Positions 8,760-17,680 of a stretch of DNA of 64,000 bases are shown here, piece after piece. The position numbers were made by a program, and so were the translations under genes. How positions within the stretch are numbered: position 1 is the first letter of the stretch; every line of letters starts with the position of its first letter. This DNA comes from Pseudomonadota bacterium (lineage in GTDB: Bacteria; Pseudomonadota; Gammaproteobacteria; Burkholderiales; Rhodocyclaceae). Location: NCBI GenBank assembly GCA_018262095.1, contig JAGTRW010000023.1, forward strand, positions 41,723-105,722. The letters run 5' to 3'. The notes beneath the pieces were generated by a model that saw only the letters and a list, made by a program, of their open reading frames with translations, searched no databases and had not been told where the DNA came from.

Positions 8760-10067
8760 CTAATCGAGGCGAGCCAGCCTGGACTTGGCGAGCGGCGGAT
8801 TGGCCGAGAAATATTTGCGGATCCCGGAGATGATCGCCTCGGCCATCTTGTCCTGATAGACGTCGTCGTTGAGCCGCCTTTCTTCTTCCGGATTCGAGAT
8901 GAACGCCGTTTCGATCAGGATCGACGGGATGTCAGGCGCCTTGAGCACGGCGAAACCGGCCTGTTCGACGCTGGCCTTGTGCAGACGGTTGATGCCACCA
9001 AGCTCGCCGAGCACCGCTTTGCCCAATTTCAGACTGTCGCTGATCGTCGCCGTTTGCGACAGATCGAGCAACGTGCGCGCCAGCATCGGGTCCTTGACGT
9101 CGATATTGACGCCGCCGATCAGATCGGAGGCGTTTTCCTTTTGCGCGAGATAGCGCGCCGCCGAACTCGACGCGCCGCTTTCGGACAGCGCGAACACCGA
9201 CGAACCGTTGGCGTCGGGACGCGTAAAAGCATCGGCATGAATCGAAACGAACAGGTCGGACTGGATACGCCGCGCCTTCTGCACGCGCATATGCAGCGGC
9301 ACGAAGAAATCGGTGTCGCGAGTGAGCACCGCGCGCATATTGGGTTCGGCGTCGATCTTGGCCTTCAGGCGCCGGGCGACGGCCAGCGTGACGTTCTTCT
9401 CGTAGCTGCCGCCACTACCGACTGCGCCGGGGTCTTCTCCGCCATGCCCGGGATCGAGCGTGATGGTGACCAGCCGATCGACGACCGGCTTGCCCGAGCG
9501 CGGCCTTTCGGCCTTGATCGCCGAATTGGGCTGCGGCATTTTTTCGACCTGCAGCCCCATATTGCCGAGCAGCGTGTCGTTTCTTTCGAGCAGTTGCAGC
9601 AAGGCGTCAGGCGGCTCCAAAGGATAGACGTCGAGCACCAGGCGATGGCCGTACTCGCCGGCCGGTGGCAGCACGAAGACCTGCGGCTTGACCTCGTTCT
9701 TGAGCTCCATCACCAAACGAACGACGCCGGGCTTGAAGCGGCCGGCGCGCAGCAGCTTGATGTTGGGGTCGTCCGGTGAAATTTTCCCGGCCAGCCCTTC
9801 GAGCACTCGGTTGAACTCGATTCCCTCGAGGTCGACGACCAGACGCTCGGGGTCCTTGATCATGAAGTGCGAATATTTGAGCGGTGCCGAGCATTCGATC
9901 GCCACCCGCGTGTAATCGGCGGCCGGCCAGACGCGGACGGCAAGAATCCCGGGGGAGCGGTCAACGGCGGCGCGTCCGACCGGGCTGACCAGCAGCAGCA
10001 GCGACGCGCCGGCGAACTTGATCAGGTCCCGGCGCCCGGCCAGCGGCTGGCGAGTTCGCTCAGACAT
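8760..10067 (-). CDS. amiC: AmiC-type N-acetylmuramoyl-L-alanine amidase
   Basis: A protein of 435 residues. The N-terminus carries a twin-arginine signal (GRRDLIKFAGASLLLLV), as in AmiA/AmiC. An AMIN domain (about 40-150) for septal targeting is followed by a linker and a zinc-dependent Amidase_3 domain (about 195-420). Zinc/catalytic regions are 'ITLDPGHGGEDPGAVG', 'YEKNVTLAVARRL', 'FVSIHADAFT' and 'SILIETAFISNPEEE'. It cleaves the stem peptide from peptidoglycan during cell separation, in the periplasm. It overlaps the end of tsaE by 46 bp, so the two form an operon; tsaE-amiC is a common pair in proteobacteria. Confidence 0.94.
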   Translation of the reverse strand: MSERTRQPLAGRRDLIKFAGASLLLLVSPVGRAAVDRSPGILAVRVWPAADYTRVAIECSAPLKYSHFMIKDPERLVVDLEGIEFNRVLEGLAGKISPDDPNIKLLRAGRFKPGVVRLVMELKNEVKPQVFVLPPAGEYGHRLVLDVYPLEPPDALLQLLERNDTLLGNMGLQVEKMPQPNSAIKAERPRSGKPVVDRLVTITLDPGHGGEDPGAVGSGGSYEKNVTLAVARRLKAKIDAEPNMRAVLTRDTDFFVPLHMRVQKARRIQSDLFVSIHADAFTRPDANGSSVFALSESGASSSAARYLAQKENASDLIGGVNIDVKDPMLARTLLDLSQTATISDSLKLGKAVLGELGGINRLHKASVEQAGFAVLKAPDIPSILIETAFISNPEEERRLNDDVYQDKMAEAIISGIRKYFSANPPLAKSRLARLD

Positions 10068-10549
10068 TGCCGCCCCGTCTCGCTATGGGCGACGAGTTCG
10101 AGCAGGCGCCCCGATTCGGGTGTCTGTCCGGCAAAGCGAAAGACGAGCGCGAGATCAGCCGGCGGCACGTAACCAGCGGCCTTTTCAGGCCACTCGACGA
10201 GGCACACGCAATCATCCCGAAAGTATTCGCCAAGGCCGGCATCTTCAAACTCTGTGGGTTCATTGAAACGATAAAAATCAAAGTGATACCAGTATATGCT
10301 CGAAACTACGTAAACTTCAACCAGCGTATAGGTCGGGCTTTTGACCGGACCGCTGTGGCCGAGCGCACGCAGCAGCGCGCGCACCAGCGTGGTTTTGCCG
10401 GCGCCCAGCTCGCCGTCGAGCCAGACAACCATGCCGGGAGCCAGCAATGGCGCGAGTTCGCGCCCGAGCGCGATGGTCGCCGCCTCGTCCGGCAACGAGC
10501 GCGTCAGCGTTGACGCAGAACGAAGCGGGCTATGATTCGGGCTATGCAC
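10022..10549 (-). CDS. tsaE: TsaE, ATPase for tRNA threonylcarbamoyl-adenosine synthesis
   Basis: About 175 residues from the GTG at 10549. It has a P-loop 'GELGAGKTTLVRALLRALG', the family block 'VKSPTYTLVEVY', a Walker-B-like 'YWYHFDFYRF' and 'CVCLVEWPEKA'. TsaE powers the TsaB-TsaD complex that makes t6A37 on ANN-decoding tRNAs. The frame stays open far upstream, but that part is antisense to queG and not family-like, so the start must lie near 10549; GTG is the first sensible codon, and a downstream TTG is possible. The start overlaps the 5' end of the divergent queG gene by up to 18 bp. Confidence 0.85.
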   Translation of the reverse strand: MHSPNHSPLRSASTLTRSLPDEAATIALGRELAPLLAPGMVVWLDGELGAGKTTLVRALLRALGHSGPVKSPTYTLVEVYVVSSIYWYHFDFYRFNEPTEFEDAGLGEYFRDDCVCLVEWPEKAAGYVPPADLALVFRFAGQTPESGRLLELVAHSETGRQCLSELASRWPGAGT

Positions 10550-11662
10550 AAGAAAAACTCCGATACGGGCGCACTCGCCGCGGTCGCCCGAGGCCCGGTC
10601 GATTGGGGCGCGCTGGTCAAAAAGATAAAAAGCTGGGGCCAGGAACTGGGCTTTGCCGAGCTGGGAATCGCCGGTGCCGACGTTTCTGCCGCCAGTCCCG
10701 GCCTGTTGCGCTGGCTGGAACTCGGCCGTCACGGCGAAATGGATTATATGGCCAAACACGCCGCGCTGCGCAGTGAGCCGCCAGCGCTGGTGCCCGCAAC
10801 GCAATCGGTGATTTCGGCGCGCCTGCCCTATTGGCCGGCCGCCGCCGATGCGCAGGCCGTGTTGGCCGACGGCCAACTCGGCTACATCTCGCGCTACGCG
10901 CTCGGCCGCGACTATCACAAGACGTTTCGCCTGCGCTTGCAGAAGCTCGCCGAGCGCATCGGCCAGGCCGTCGCGACGAGCGAAGCCGATTCGTCTTACG
11001 CCTACCGCGTCTTTGCCGATTCGGCGCCGGTGATGGAAGTCGAATTCGCGCGCCAGTCGGGAATCGCCTGGCGCGGCAAGCATACCTTGTCGCTGACGCG
11101 CAGCGGCTCGTGGCACTTTCTCGGCGAAATCTACTGCACGCTGCCGCTACCGCCCGACGCGCCGATCGCTGAGCACTGCGGCAGCTGCACGCGCTGTATC
11201 GCCGCCTGCCCGACCGCCGCGATCGTCGCGCCCTACGAAGTCGACGCGCGCCGCTGCATCTCGTATCTGACCATCGAGCTGCCCGGCGCGATACCGGTCG
11301 AACTGCGAGCGCTGATCGGCAACCGCATCTACGGCTGCGACGATTGCCAGCTATGCTGCCCGTGGAATCGCCTGGCCCACGTCGGCGATCCCGCTTTTGC
11401 CGTTCGCCACGGACTCGACGCGATGAGGCTCGCCGAGCTCTTCGCCTGGAGCGAGCGCGAGTTCGCAGAGCGGCTCGCCGGCAGCCCGATCCGCCGCATC
11501 GGACACGCGCGCTGGCTGCGCAATATCGCCGTCGCGCTGGGCAATTCGCCCGCCAACGAGGCGATGCGAGCCGCGCTCGGCGCACGTCTCGACCACCCAT
11601 CGCCGCTGGTGCGCGAACACGTCGGCTGGGCGCTGGCGCAAGCGAACACCGATCGCGCTTGA
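10532..11662 (+). CDS. queG: QueG, epoxyqueuosine reductase
   Basis: A protein of 376 residues (372 if the ATG at 10544 is used). Order: N-terminal cobalamin-binding DUF1730 part (about 30-190), two [4Fe-4S] motifs ('CGSCTRCIAACP' and 'CDDCQLCCPW'), and a C-terminal HEAT-like tail ('HPSPLVREHVGWAL'). It reduces epoxyqueuosine to queuosine in tRNA with GUN anticodons, the last step of the pathway. It is divergent from tsaE with overlapping 5' ends, so their promoters must lie inside each other's coding sequence or leader. Confidence 0.94.
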   Translation: MIRAMHKKNSDTGALAAVARGPVDWGALVKKIKSWGQELGFAELGIAGADVSAASPGLLRWLELGRHGEMDYMAKHAALRSEPPALVPATQSVISARLPYWPAAADAQAVLADGQLGYISRYALGRDYHKTFRLRLQKLAERIGQAVATSEADSSYAYRVFADSAPVMEVEFARQSGIAWRGKHTLSLTRSGSWHFLGEIYCTLPLPPDAPIAEHCGSCTRCIAACPTAAIVAPYEVDARRCISYLTIELPGAIPVELRALIGNRIYGCDDCQLCCPWNRLAHVGDPAFAVRHGLDAMRLAELFAWSEREFAERLAGSPIRRIGHARWLRNIAVALGNSPANEAMRAALGARLDHPSPLVREHVGWALAQANTDRA

Positions 11663-11866
11663 TTTCCACCGGCGTTCCGATACTATCAACGCAGGTCGTT
11701 CTAGCGCCGGTCAGTTGCCTCAACGGCAGGCGGCGGCGCAAAAGTCACTGCACCGACCGGAAAGCAGGATTGATCGTGATTTCTTACTTCAGATACCGCC
11801 GAGCGCCGGCATCCAACCGCCCGACCTTGGCCGCCAGTTCGGCAGCGCCTCGCTGAAGACAAGCGC

Positions 11867-14065
11867 ATGAGCAAGCCCGCCGCGTACCGCCCGTCGAACA
11901 AAGTCGTCTCGCTCAATGGCCGCGGTCGCGACCGCAGCCCCGGACTGCGCATTCTTGGCGAATGCCGCGAGCAGTTGCTCGAGCATCTGAGCCGCTGGCT
12001 GCACGACGTCGCGACTGGCATTTCCGAAGAGCTCTTTGTGCTCGCCGACGCCACGCGCGATCGACAGGAACAAACGCGTTATCTCGACCTGCGCGCAGCG
12101 ATCGAGAAAGACTGGGCGTCGCTGCTCGAGACCTTTCGCCACGACCTCGTCGCCGAAGCCGAGCTGTGCCAGAATCAGGCCAATCCGCCAGTCGGCGGCA
12201 GCGAGCAGCCGCTCGAACTGCCCGACTTTCACGGTCTTGAACTGGTCGACGACGAAGACCTCGCCAAGCACATCGTGATCCGCGAATTCGCCGCTCAGCT
12301 TGGCGAGTCGTGCGACGCTGAACTCTACCCGCTCAACCGCCGCGTCGCCGTCCTGCTCGGCCAGGACGAGGCCGCCGGCAACGCCAATCCCCTGGCCCCG
12401 CCGGTCGTTTGCCGCGCACTGTCCAACGCCTGCGCGACGCTAGTCGCCGATGGCCAAACGCAACTGCTGCTGCTGCGCCGCCTCGAACGCCACCTGCACC
12501 TGGCGCTGCCGCCGATCTACCGGCAGCTCAACGCCGCGCTGATCGAACGCGGCATCCTGCCCGACTTCAAACGCAGCTATCAGCGCAGCACGGCGCCGCC
12601 CGTTCCCGCAGCGCAGCCATCGGGCGGCGCGACGGCAAGCGCTACCGCGCTCACCGACCAAGGCATCCTGGCAACGCTGCAACGCCTGGCGCTGGCGCGC
12701 GTTGGCCACACCGCCGTGCCGGCGACGGCGACCGGCGCGACACCCGACACGGCAGGCATCGATCAGCTGCTGCTCGCCTCGCTCGACGAACTGCAGCACG
12801 CTCCGGCCGGCTCGATCATCAACCAGGTGCGCCAGGTCCGCGACTCGCCCAACGCGCAGCAGGTCGGCGGTCTCGCCGCGGTGACGATCGACATCGTGGC
12901 GATGCTGTTCGACTTCATTTTCGACGACGCGCACATTCCGGTCGCCGTCAAGGCGCTGCTCAGCCGGCTGCAAATCCCGGTACTCAAGGTGGCGATGCAG
13001 AACCCCGGCTTCTTCGCCGACCGCCAGCATCCGACGCGCCGCTTCCTCGGCAGCATCTCGGGGATCTCGATTCGCTGGGGTGGCTCGGTGGCCCAAAGCG
13101 ACCCCTTCTATCGCAAGCTCGCCGAACTCGTCGAGAGGATCCAGGCCGAGTTCCAGAGCGACGTCGAGATTTTCGGCACGGCGCTCGCCGAACTCGAGTC
13201 CTTCGTCGGCGAACGCCAGAACGAGGAAGACCGCACGGCGCTGACCGCGGCCAACGTCGTCAATCTGCGCGAACAGCAAAACGCCAGCTGGGAACGCGCG
13301 CAGCGCGCGCTCGAAACGGCCAGGAGCGCCGGCGCGCTGCCCGCGCTGATCGACGATTTTCTCGCCGAACACTGGCTCGGCGTGCTGCAGGCCGGCGCGC
13401 TCGGTGACGACGACAACGCCTGGCAGGCGGCCGTGCAGACGATGAACGACCTCGTCTGGAGCGTCGCGCCCAAGACGCGACCGGAAGATCGCCTCAAGCT
13501 GATCAGCCTGCTGCCCGGCTTGCTGGCGCGGCTCAACCAGGGCCTGGCCAGCGTCAATACCGGCGCCGAGCAGAGCAGCGCTTTCTTCGACCGCCTGCTG
13601 CCGTACCATGCGGCGGCGCTCAAGGGCGAGACCCCGGCGCCGCCGATCCCGGCCCACGACGAGGAACCGAACGTCGCCGCGCTGTTCACCCCGGCCGCCG
13701 AGGGCGATCTGGTGATGACGCGCAGCATCGATGACGGCGTCGAGGTCGAGGAGGTGATGCTGGTCGGCGCGCGCCCGATCTGGCGCGCCGACGACCGCGA
13801 AATTCATCGTCAGGTCAGCGAGCTCAAACGCGGCGACTGGGTCGAGTTTGGTAGCGAAGACGCCGGCAAGCGCGAACGACTCAACTGGATCAGCCCGCAG
13901 CGCGGCATCTTGCTGTTCAGCAACCATCAGTCGGCCAAGGCCATCTCGATCACGCCCGACGCGCTGGCGCGCCAGATCCGCGACGGCGCGGCGCGAATCG
14001 TTCGCCAGGAAGAGATCTTCGAACGCGCCTTGAGCGGCGCGCTCGAATCGGTCAACGCCGCCTAA
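11867..14065 (+). CDS. DUF1631 family protein
   Basis: A protein of 732 residues matching in layout the large DUF1631 proteins of betaproteobacteria. The N-terminal half is helical ('VVSLNGRGRDRSPGLRILGE'). A conserved core contains 'VVAMLFDFIFDDAHIP'-type sequence and 'LSRLQIPVLKVAMQNPGFFA', followed by 'HPTRRFLGSISGISIRWG'. The C-terminal part has 'ELKRGDWVEFGSED' and 'NWISPQRGILLFSNHQ', which resemble a small beta-barrel related to PilZ-like folds. No signal peptide or membrane segment is present. The biochemical role is not known. It stands alone, 204 bp after queG, in which nothing else was recognised. Confidence 0.8.
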   Translation: MSKPAAYRPSNKVVSLNGRGRDRSPGLRILGECREQLLEHLSRWLHDVATGISEELFVLADATRDRQEQTRYLDLRAAIEKDWASLLETFRHDLVAEAELCQNQANPPVGGSEQPLELPDFHGLELVDDEDLAKHIVIREFAAQLGESCDAELYPLNRRVAVLLGQDEAAGNANPLAPPVVCRALSNACATLVADGQTQLLLLRRLERHLHLALPPIYRQLNAALIERGILPDFKRSYQRSTAPPVPAAQPSGGATASATALTDQGILATLQRLALARVGHTAVPATATGATPDTAGIDQLLLASLDELQHAPAGSIINQVRQVRDSPNAQQVGGLAAVTIDIVAMLFDFIFDDAHIPVAVKALLSRLQIPVLKVAMQNPGFFADRQHPTRRFLGSISGISIRWGGSVAQSDPFYRKLAELVERIQAEFQSDVEIFGTALAELESFVGERQNEEDRTALTAANVVNLREQQNASWERAQRALETARSAGALPALIDDFLAEHWLGVLQAGALGDDDNAWQAAVQTMNDLVWSVAPKTRPEDRLKLISLLPGLLARLNQGLASVNTGAEQSSAFFDRLLPYHAAALKGETPAPPIPAHDEEPNVAALFTPAAEGDLVMTRSIDDGVEVEEVMLVGARPIWRADDREIHRQVSELKRGDWVEFGSEDAGKRERLNWISPQRGILLFSNHQSAKAISITPDALARQIRDGAARIVRQEEIFERALSGALESVNAA

Positions 14066-14204
14066 CGCCTGCGCCAGACAGCCGCCAACAGGTCATCCTG
14101 GCACCCCACCTGCGGAAAGCCGCATGCTCATTGGCTTTCCCGGCGGGCAGCGCCAGCCTGCCCGTGCCTATTGGCGTGCAGGCCGGCGCTTCAGACGGAC
14201 TTTC

Positions 14205-15050
14205 TCAACGCGCGACCGGCCGCGCCGGATCGCTGCACCATTCGCTCCACGACCCGGCGTAGAGCCGCGCACCGCGCAGCCCGGCGATTTCCATGGCCAG
14301 CAGATTGACGCACGCCGACGCGCCCGAGCCGCAATACATCACCGACTGAGCAGGCTGCGCGCCAGCGAGCAACTCGACGAATTCGCTGCGCAGTTCAGCG
14401 GCCGGGCGAAACAGCCCATCGCCGTCGAGGTTGTCGCGGAAGAAACGGTTGCGCGCGCCCGGAATGTGGCCGCCGACCGGATCGATCGTCTCATTCTCGC
14501 CGCGGAAGCGATCGGGCGAACGCGCATCGACCAGCACCAACTCGCCCTGGTCGAGATTGGCCAGCACCGCGGCGGCACCGAGCAGCCAGTCGCGCGGCGC
14601 GATCGTTTCGGCAAAAAGAGCGGGAGCCGAGGTCGGCAACTCGGTCGACAGCGGCCGGCCTTGCTTGACCCACTGACCGATGCCGCCGTCGAGCAGCGCG
14701 ACTTTTTCGTGCCCGAGCCAGCGCAGCAAGTACCACAGCCGCGCGGCGATCATTCCGCCCGCATCGTCATAGACGACTACCTGCGTCGCCGGCGAAACGC
14801 CTGCGGCGCCGAGCAGGTCGGCCAGGCGCTCGCCATCGGGCCACGGATGGCGGCCGTTGGTCCCGTTCATCGGCGACGACAGGTCGCGGTCCAGATGGAC
14901 GAAGAATGCGCCGGGCAGATGCCCCTCGGCGTAGGCCCGGGCGCCGTAATCGACGTCGGACAATTGATGGCGGCAATCGAAGACGCGCCAGCTCGGATCG
15001 TCAAGGTGGCTTGCCAGAACGTCGCAGGACACCAGCGTCGAGAAGCTCAT
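14205..15050 (-). CDS. Two-domain sulfurtransferase (rhodanese/3-mercaptopyruvate type)
   Basis: 281 residues from the ATG at 15050. Two rhodanese domains are present (about 5-125 and 150-275). The first is catalytically silent, with family markers 'WRVFDCRHQLSDVDYG' and 'HLPGAFFVHLDRDLS'. The second carries the active cysteine in 'SVMYCGSGASACVN', a loop like that of SseA/MpST or thiosulfate sulfurtransferase. The enzyme moves sulfur from mercaptopyruvate or thiosulfate to cyanide or protein thiols. The ATGA overlap with the upstream SpoIIAA-like gene (15047-15050) points to translational coupling. An upstream in-frame start exists but would run through that gene. Confidence 0.9.
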   Translation of the reverse strand: MSFSTLVSCDVLASHLDDPSWRVFDCRHQLSDVDYGARAYAEGHLPGAFFVHLDRDLSSPMNGTNGRHPWPDGERLADLLGAAGVSPATQVVVYDDAGGMIAARLWYLLRWLGHEKVALLDGGIGQWVKQGRPLSTELPTSAPALFAETIAPRDWLLGAAAVLANLDQGELVLVDARSPDRFRGENETIDPVGGHIPGARNRFFRDNLDGDGLFRPAAELRSEFVELLAGAQPAQSVMYCGSGASACVNLLAMEIAGLRGARLYAGSWSEWCSDPARPVAR

Positions 15051-15397
15051 GCGGTTTCGTCCAGCCACGCGCGCGCCGCGCCCTCGTCGGCAAAGACCTG
15101 CATTTGCGCCTGGACGAAAATCTGCGACAACCAGGCGCTCCAGGCCACCCACTGACTGTGCGTGAGCACCGCGATGCGGCGAAAATCGTGCGCATGGGCG
15201 CGTGCGAAGACGATGTCTTCCCAGGCCACGTCGAGCGTGAAATCGGCCATCTCGCGCAAATCGAAGAGCAGATCGACCGAGCCATCGACACGGACCGTGT
15301 CTCCCACCATCGCTTCGAACTCTTTGTAATCGGCCAGCGTGAATTCGCCGTAGACGGTGACCGTGACGCGTTTGGGCTGGTGTTGGGTAACAATCAT
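15047..15397 (-). CDS. SpoIIAA-like (STAS-fold) protein
   Basis: 116 residues from the ATG at 15397, which has GGAGAA just upstream. The first 28 codons of the longer open frame are rejected for lack of a ribosome site. The pattern 'VTVTVYGEFTLADYKEF', 'VDLLFDLREMADFTLDVAWED' and 'FRRIAVLTHSQW' is that of the SpoIIAA-like family (STAS/CRAL-TRIO-related fold). It is thought to bind small hydrophobic ligands or act as a protein-interaction module. It is coupled to the sulfurtransferase by a 4-bp overlap, hinting at a joint role that is not known. Confidence 0.8.
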   Translation of the reverse strand: MIVTQHQPKRVTVTVYGEFTLADYKEFEAMVGDTVRVDGSVDLLFDLREMADFTLDVAWEDIVFARAHAHDFRRIAVLTHSQWVAWSAWLSQIFVQAQMQVFADEGAARAWLDETA

Positions 15398-15431
15398 GAC
15401 ATTCTCCCGGTGTGTTCGTGCGAGTGTAGCA

Positions 15432-16286
15432 TCAGTCCTGCTCGGCCGGATTGGCGCGCGAAAAGAGCGAGGCGAGGACACCGCTGGTGACGATCAACGC
15501 GATCGCCGACCAGGCGCCGAACGACAGCGTCTCGTGCCAGAACAGCATGCCGAACAGGCTGGCGAAGATCACCGTCGAATAGGCCAGGCAGGCGGCCATC
15601 AGCGTGCGGCCGCGGTTGTAGGCGCGCGTCATGGCCAGTTGGGCGAGCGTTCCGAAGCCGCCGACGCCAAGCAGCAGCAGTCCGCCCGGGACGTTGATGC
15701 GATGAAACTCGAAGAGCGTCATCCAGACCCCGCTGATCACCGCCGAGACCAGCGAGAAATAAAATACCGTGCGTTCCTCGACTTCGCCGCGCTCGCCCAG
15801 TTCCTTGACGTTGTAGTAGGCGAGTCCGGCGACCATGCCACTACCCAGCCCGATCAGGCCGCCGAGCAACTGCTCGGCGTGAAAGGTCGGGCGCAGCAAC
15901 AGCACGACGCCGACAAAGCCCAGGCCGAGCGCGCCGAACATCGCCGGACGCAGCCTTTCGTTCCTGAACCAGCACAGAAAAAGCGTCAGAAACAGCGGCG
16001 AGGTATAGGCCAGCGTCACCGCGGTGGCCAGCGGCAGCATCGACAGCGCGTAAAAATAGAGCATCAGCGAAACGAAGCCGCTGATGCTGCGCCACAGCTG
16101 GAAGCGCCAGTGCGGCGTGGCGATCGGGATGGCACGCGCGCGCACCAGCAGCAACATGAAGACCAGCGCAATGAGGCTGCGATAGAAAACGATTTCGGCG
16201 GTCGAAAAAAACTCGGCGGCAAACTTCACGCAGACGCCCATGCAGGCGAACAGGAAGCTGGCCGCAATCATCCACAGGGATTGCAT
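15432..16286 (-). CDS. EamA/DMT-family membrane transporter
   Basis: A protein of 284 residues with about ten hydrophobic segments arranged as two EamA repeats (about 5-135 and 150-278). Start: MQSLWMIAASFLFACMGVCV. Family-typical turns are 'LSMLPLATAVTLAYTSPLF' and 'RPTFHAEQLLGGLIGLGSG'. DMT transporters export amino acids, nucleosides or other small metabolites; the substrate cannot be told. It sits 34 bp downstream of the SpoIIAA-like gene start region on the same strand and is divergent from xseB. Confidence 0.88.
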   Translation of the reverse strand: MQSLWMIAASFLFACMGVCVKFAAEFFSTAEIVFYRSLIALVFMLLLVRARAIPIATPHWRFQLWRSISGFVSLMLYFYALSMLPLATAVTLAYTSPLFLTLFLCWFRNERLRPAMFGALGLGFVGVVLLLRPTFHAEQLLGGLIGLGSGMVAGLAYYNVKELGERGEVEERTVFYFSLVSAVISGVWMTLFEFHRINVPGGLLLLGVGGFGTLAQLAMTRAYNRGRTLMAACLAYSTVIFASLFGMLFWHETLSFGAWSAIALIVTSGVLASLFSRANPAEQD

Positions 16287-16424
16287 ATTGGCGGGAGCTA
16301 TTGAGCGGACGCCAGACCTTCTGGTCAGGCGGCCAATTCATTGAAAAGGGCATTTTAATCGCATTCCAATTGACCGGACGCCCCTATTTGGGCTATTTTA
16401 CCCGGTTTGATTCGAGCTTTTCCG

Positions 16425-16700
16425 ATGCCGCGATCCCACCCTGCCCAAACTGTCGACCTGCCGGCCGGCGCTGTGGCCAAAGAAACCACGTATGAAGCGG
16501 CGCTTGCCGAGCTTGAGCAGATCGTCCAGCGCATGGAAGGCGGACAACTGCCGCTCGAAGAATCGATCGCAGCGTATCGGCGCGGCAGCGAGTTGCTCAA
16601 GCATTGCCAGCAGCAGCTCGCCGACGCCGAGCGCAAGATAGAGGTGCTTGAAGGCGGCGCGCTGCGCGATTTCGACGCGGCCAGCGGGGCCGCCCAATGA
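16425..16700 (+). CDS. xseB: XseB, exodeoxyribonuclease VII small subunit
   Basis: 91 residues from the ATG at 16425; a TTG 18 bases upstream is an alternative. The family core is intact: 'TYEAALAELEQIVQRMEGG', 'LPLEESIAAYRRGSELLKHC' and 'LADAERKIEVLEGG'. It is the small subunit of the nuclease that degrades single-stranded DNA with XseA. Its stop overlaps the ispA start by 4 bp (ATGA), so it is the first gene of xseB-ispA-dxs, a conserved order. Confidence 0.94.
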   Translation: MPRSHPAQTVDLPAGAVAKETTYEAALAELEQIVQRMEGGQLPLEESIAAYRRGSELLKHCQQQLADAERKIEVLEGGALRDFDAASGAAQ

Positions 16701-17620
16701 GTGACGCCGTGAATAATTGCTCCACCGAAAACAGCGCTGACCTGCCCTTTCCCGACTGGATGCGCGCCGTGCAGGCGCGCACCGAAGCGACGCTCGCGCG
16801 CTTGCTGCCCCCCGAAGAAGCGATCCCGGCGCGCCTGCACCAGGCGATGCGCTACGCGACCCTGGGCGCCGGCAAACGCGTACGCCCGCTGCTCGCCTTC
16901 GCCGCCGGCGAACTGACCGGTGCGACGGCGCAACGCCTGGAGATCGCCGGCTGCGCGGTCGAACTGATCCACGCCTATTCGCTGGTGCACGACGACCTGC
17001 CGTGCATGGACGACGACGTGTTGCGCCGCGGCCGGCCGACCTGTCACGTCGCCTACGACGAGCCGACCGCGCTGCTGGTCGGCGACAGCCTGCAGACGCT
17101 CGCCTTCGAGGTGCTCGCACGCGCCGACCTGGGCGCGCGCCAACTCGCAATGGTTCGCCTGCTGGCCCACGCCAGCGGCTCGTGCGGCATGGCCGGCGGC
17201 CAGGCGATCGATCTGGCGGCGGTCGGCCAAACCCTCAACCAACCCGAGCTCGAGCTGATGCACGCGCTCAAGACCGGCGCGCTGATCCGCGCCGCGGTGA
17301 TGCTCGGCGCGCTGTGCGGAGACCCGCTCGAAGCCGACGCCGAGGCTGCGCTCGACCGTTTCGCCAAACGCGCCGGTTTGCTCTTTCAGGTCGTCGATGA
17401 CATCCTCGACTGCACGGCGAGCACCGCGACGCTGGGCAAGACCGCCGGCAAGGACGAAGCCGCCGAAAAACCGACCTATGTCAGCCTGCTCGGCCTCGAA
17501 GGCGCGCGCGAATTCGCCGACAGTTTGAGAACGCAAGCGCTCGATTCACTCGCCGTGTTTGGCGAACGCGCCCGGCGCTTGATCGCCCTCACTGATTTCA
17601 TCACTCACCGCAAGTTTTAG
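16697..17620 (+). CDS. ispA: IspA, (2E,6E)-farnesyl diphosphate synthase
   Basis: A protein of 307 residues. The trans-prenyltransferase motifs are present: FARM 'LVHDDLPCMDDDVLRRG' (DDxxxxD form) and SARM 'FQVVDDILDCTAST', plus 'GAGKRVRPLLAFAAGE' and 'GGQAIDL'. It condenses IPP with DMAPP/GPP to give farnesyl diphosphate for quinones and undecaprenyl phosphate. It is translationally coupled to xseB and followed 60 bp later by dxs, which supplies the same pathway. Confidence 0.95.
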   Translation: MSDAVNNCSTENSADLPFPDWMRAVQARTEATLARLLPPEEAIPARLHQAMRYATLGAGKRVRPLLAFAAGELTGATAQRLEIAGCAVELIHAYSLVHDDLPCMDDDVLRRGRPTCHVAYDEPTALLVGDSLQTLAFEVLARADLGARQLAMVRLLAHASGSCGMAGGQAIDLAAVGQTLNQPELELMHALKTGALIRAAVMLGALCGDPLEADAEAALDRFAKRAGLLFQVVDDILDCTASTATLGKTAGKDEAAEKPTYVSLLGLEGAREFADSLRTQALDSLAVFGERARRLIALTDFITHRKF

Positions 17621-17680
17621 CCGCTCGACCGGACCCGCCTCGGCGGGCGGGACCGACGACTCACGCCAGATTGTGCACCC

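Noticed and set aside
10550..11116. Upstream extension of the tsaE frame
   Set aside because: It runs antisense through queG and has no similarity to TsaE; the TsaE domain begins near 10549.
12440..13927. 495-codon open frame antisense to the DUF1631 gene
   Set aside because: It mirrors the coding frame of a high-GC gene, has biased composition (R, D, V, Q runs), no ribosome site and no domain pattern.
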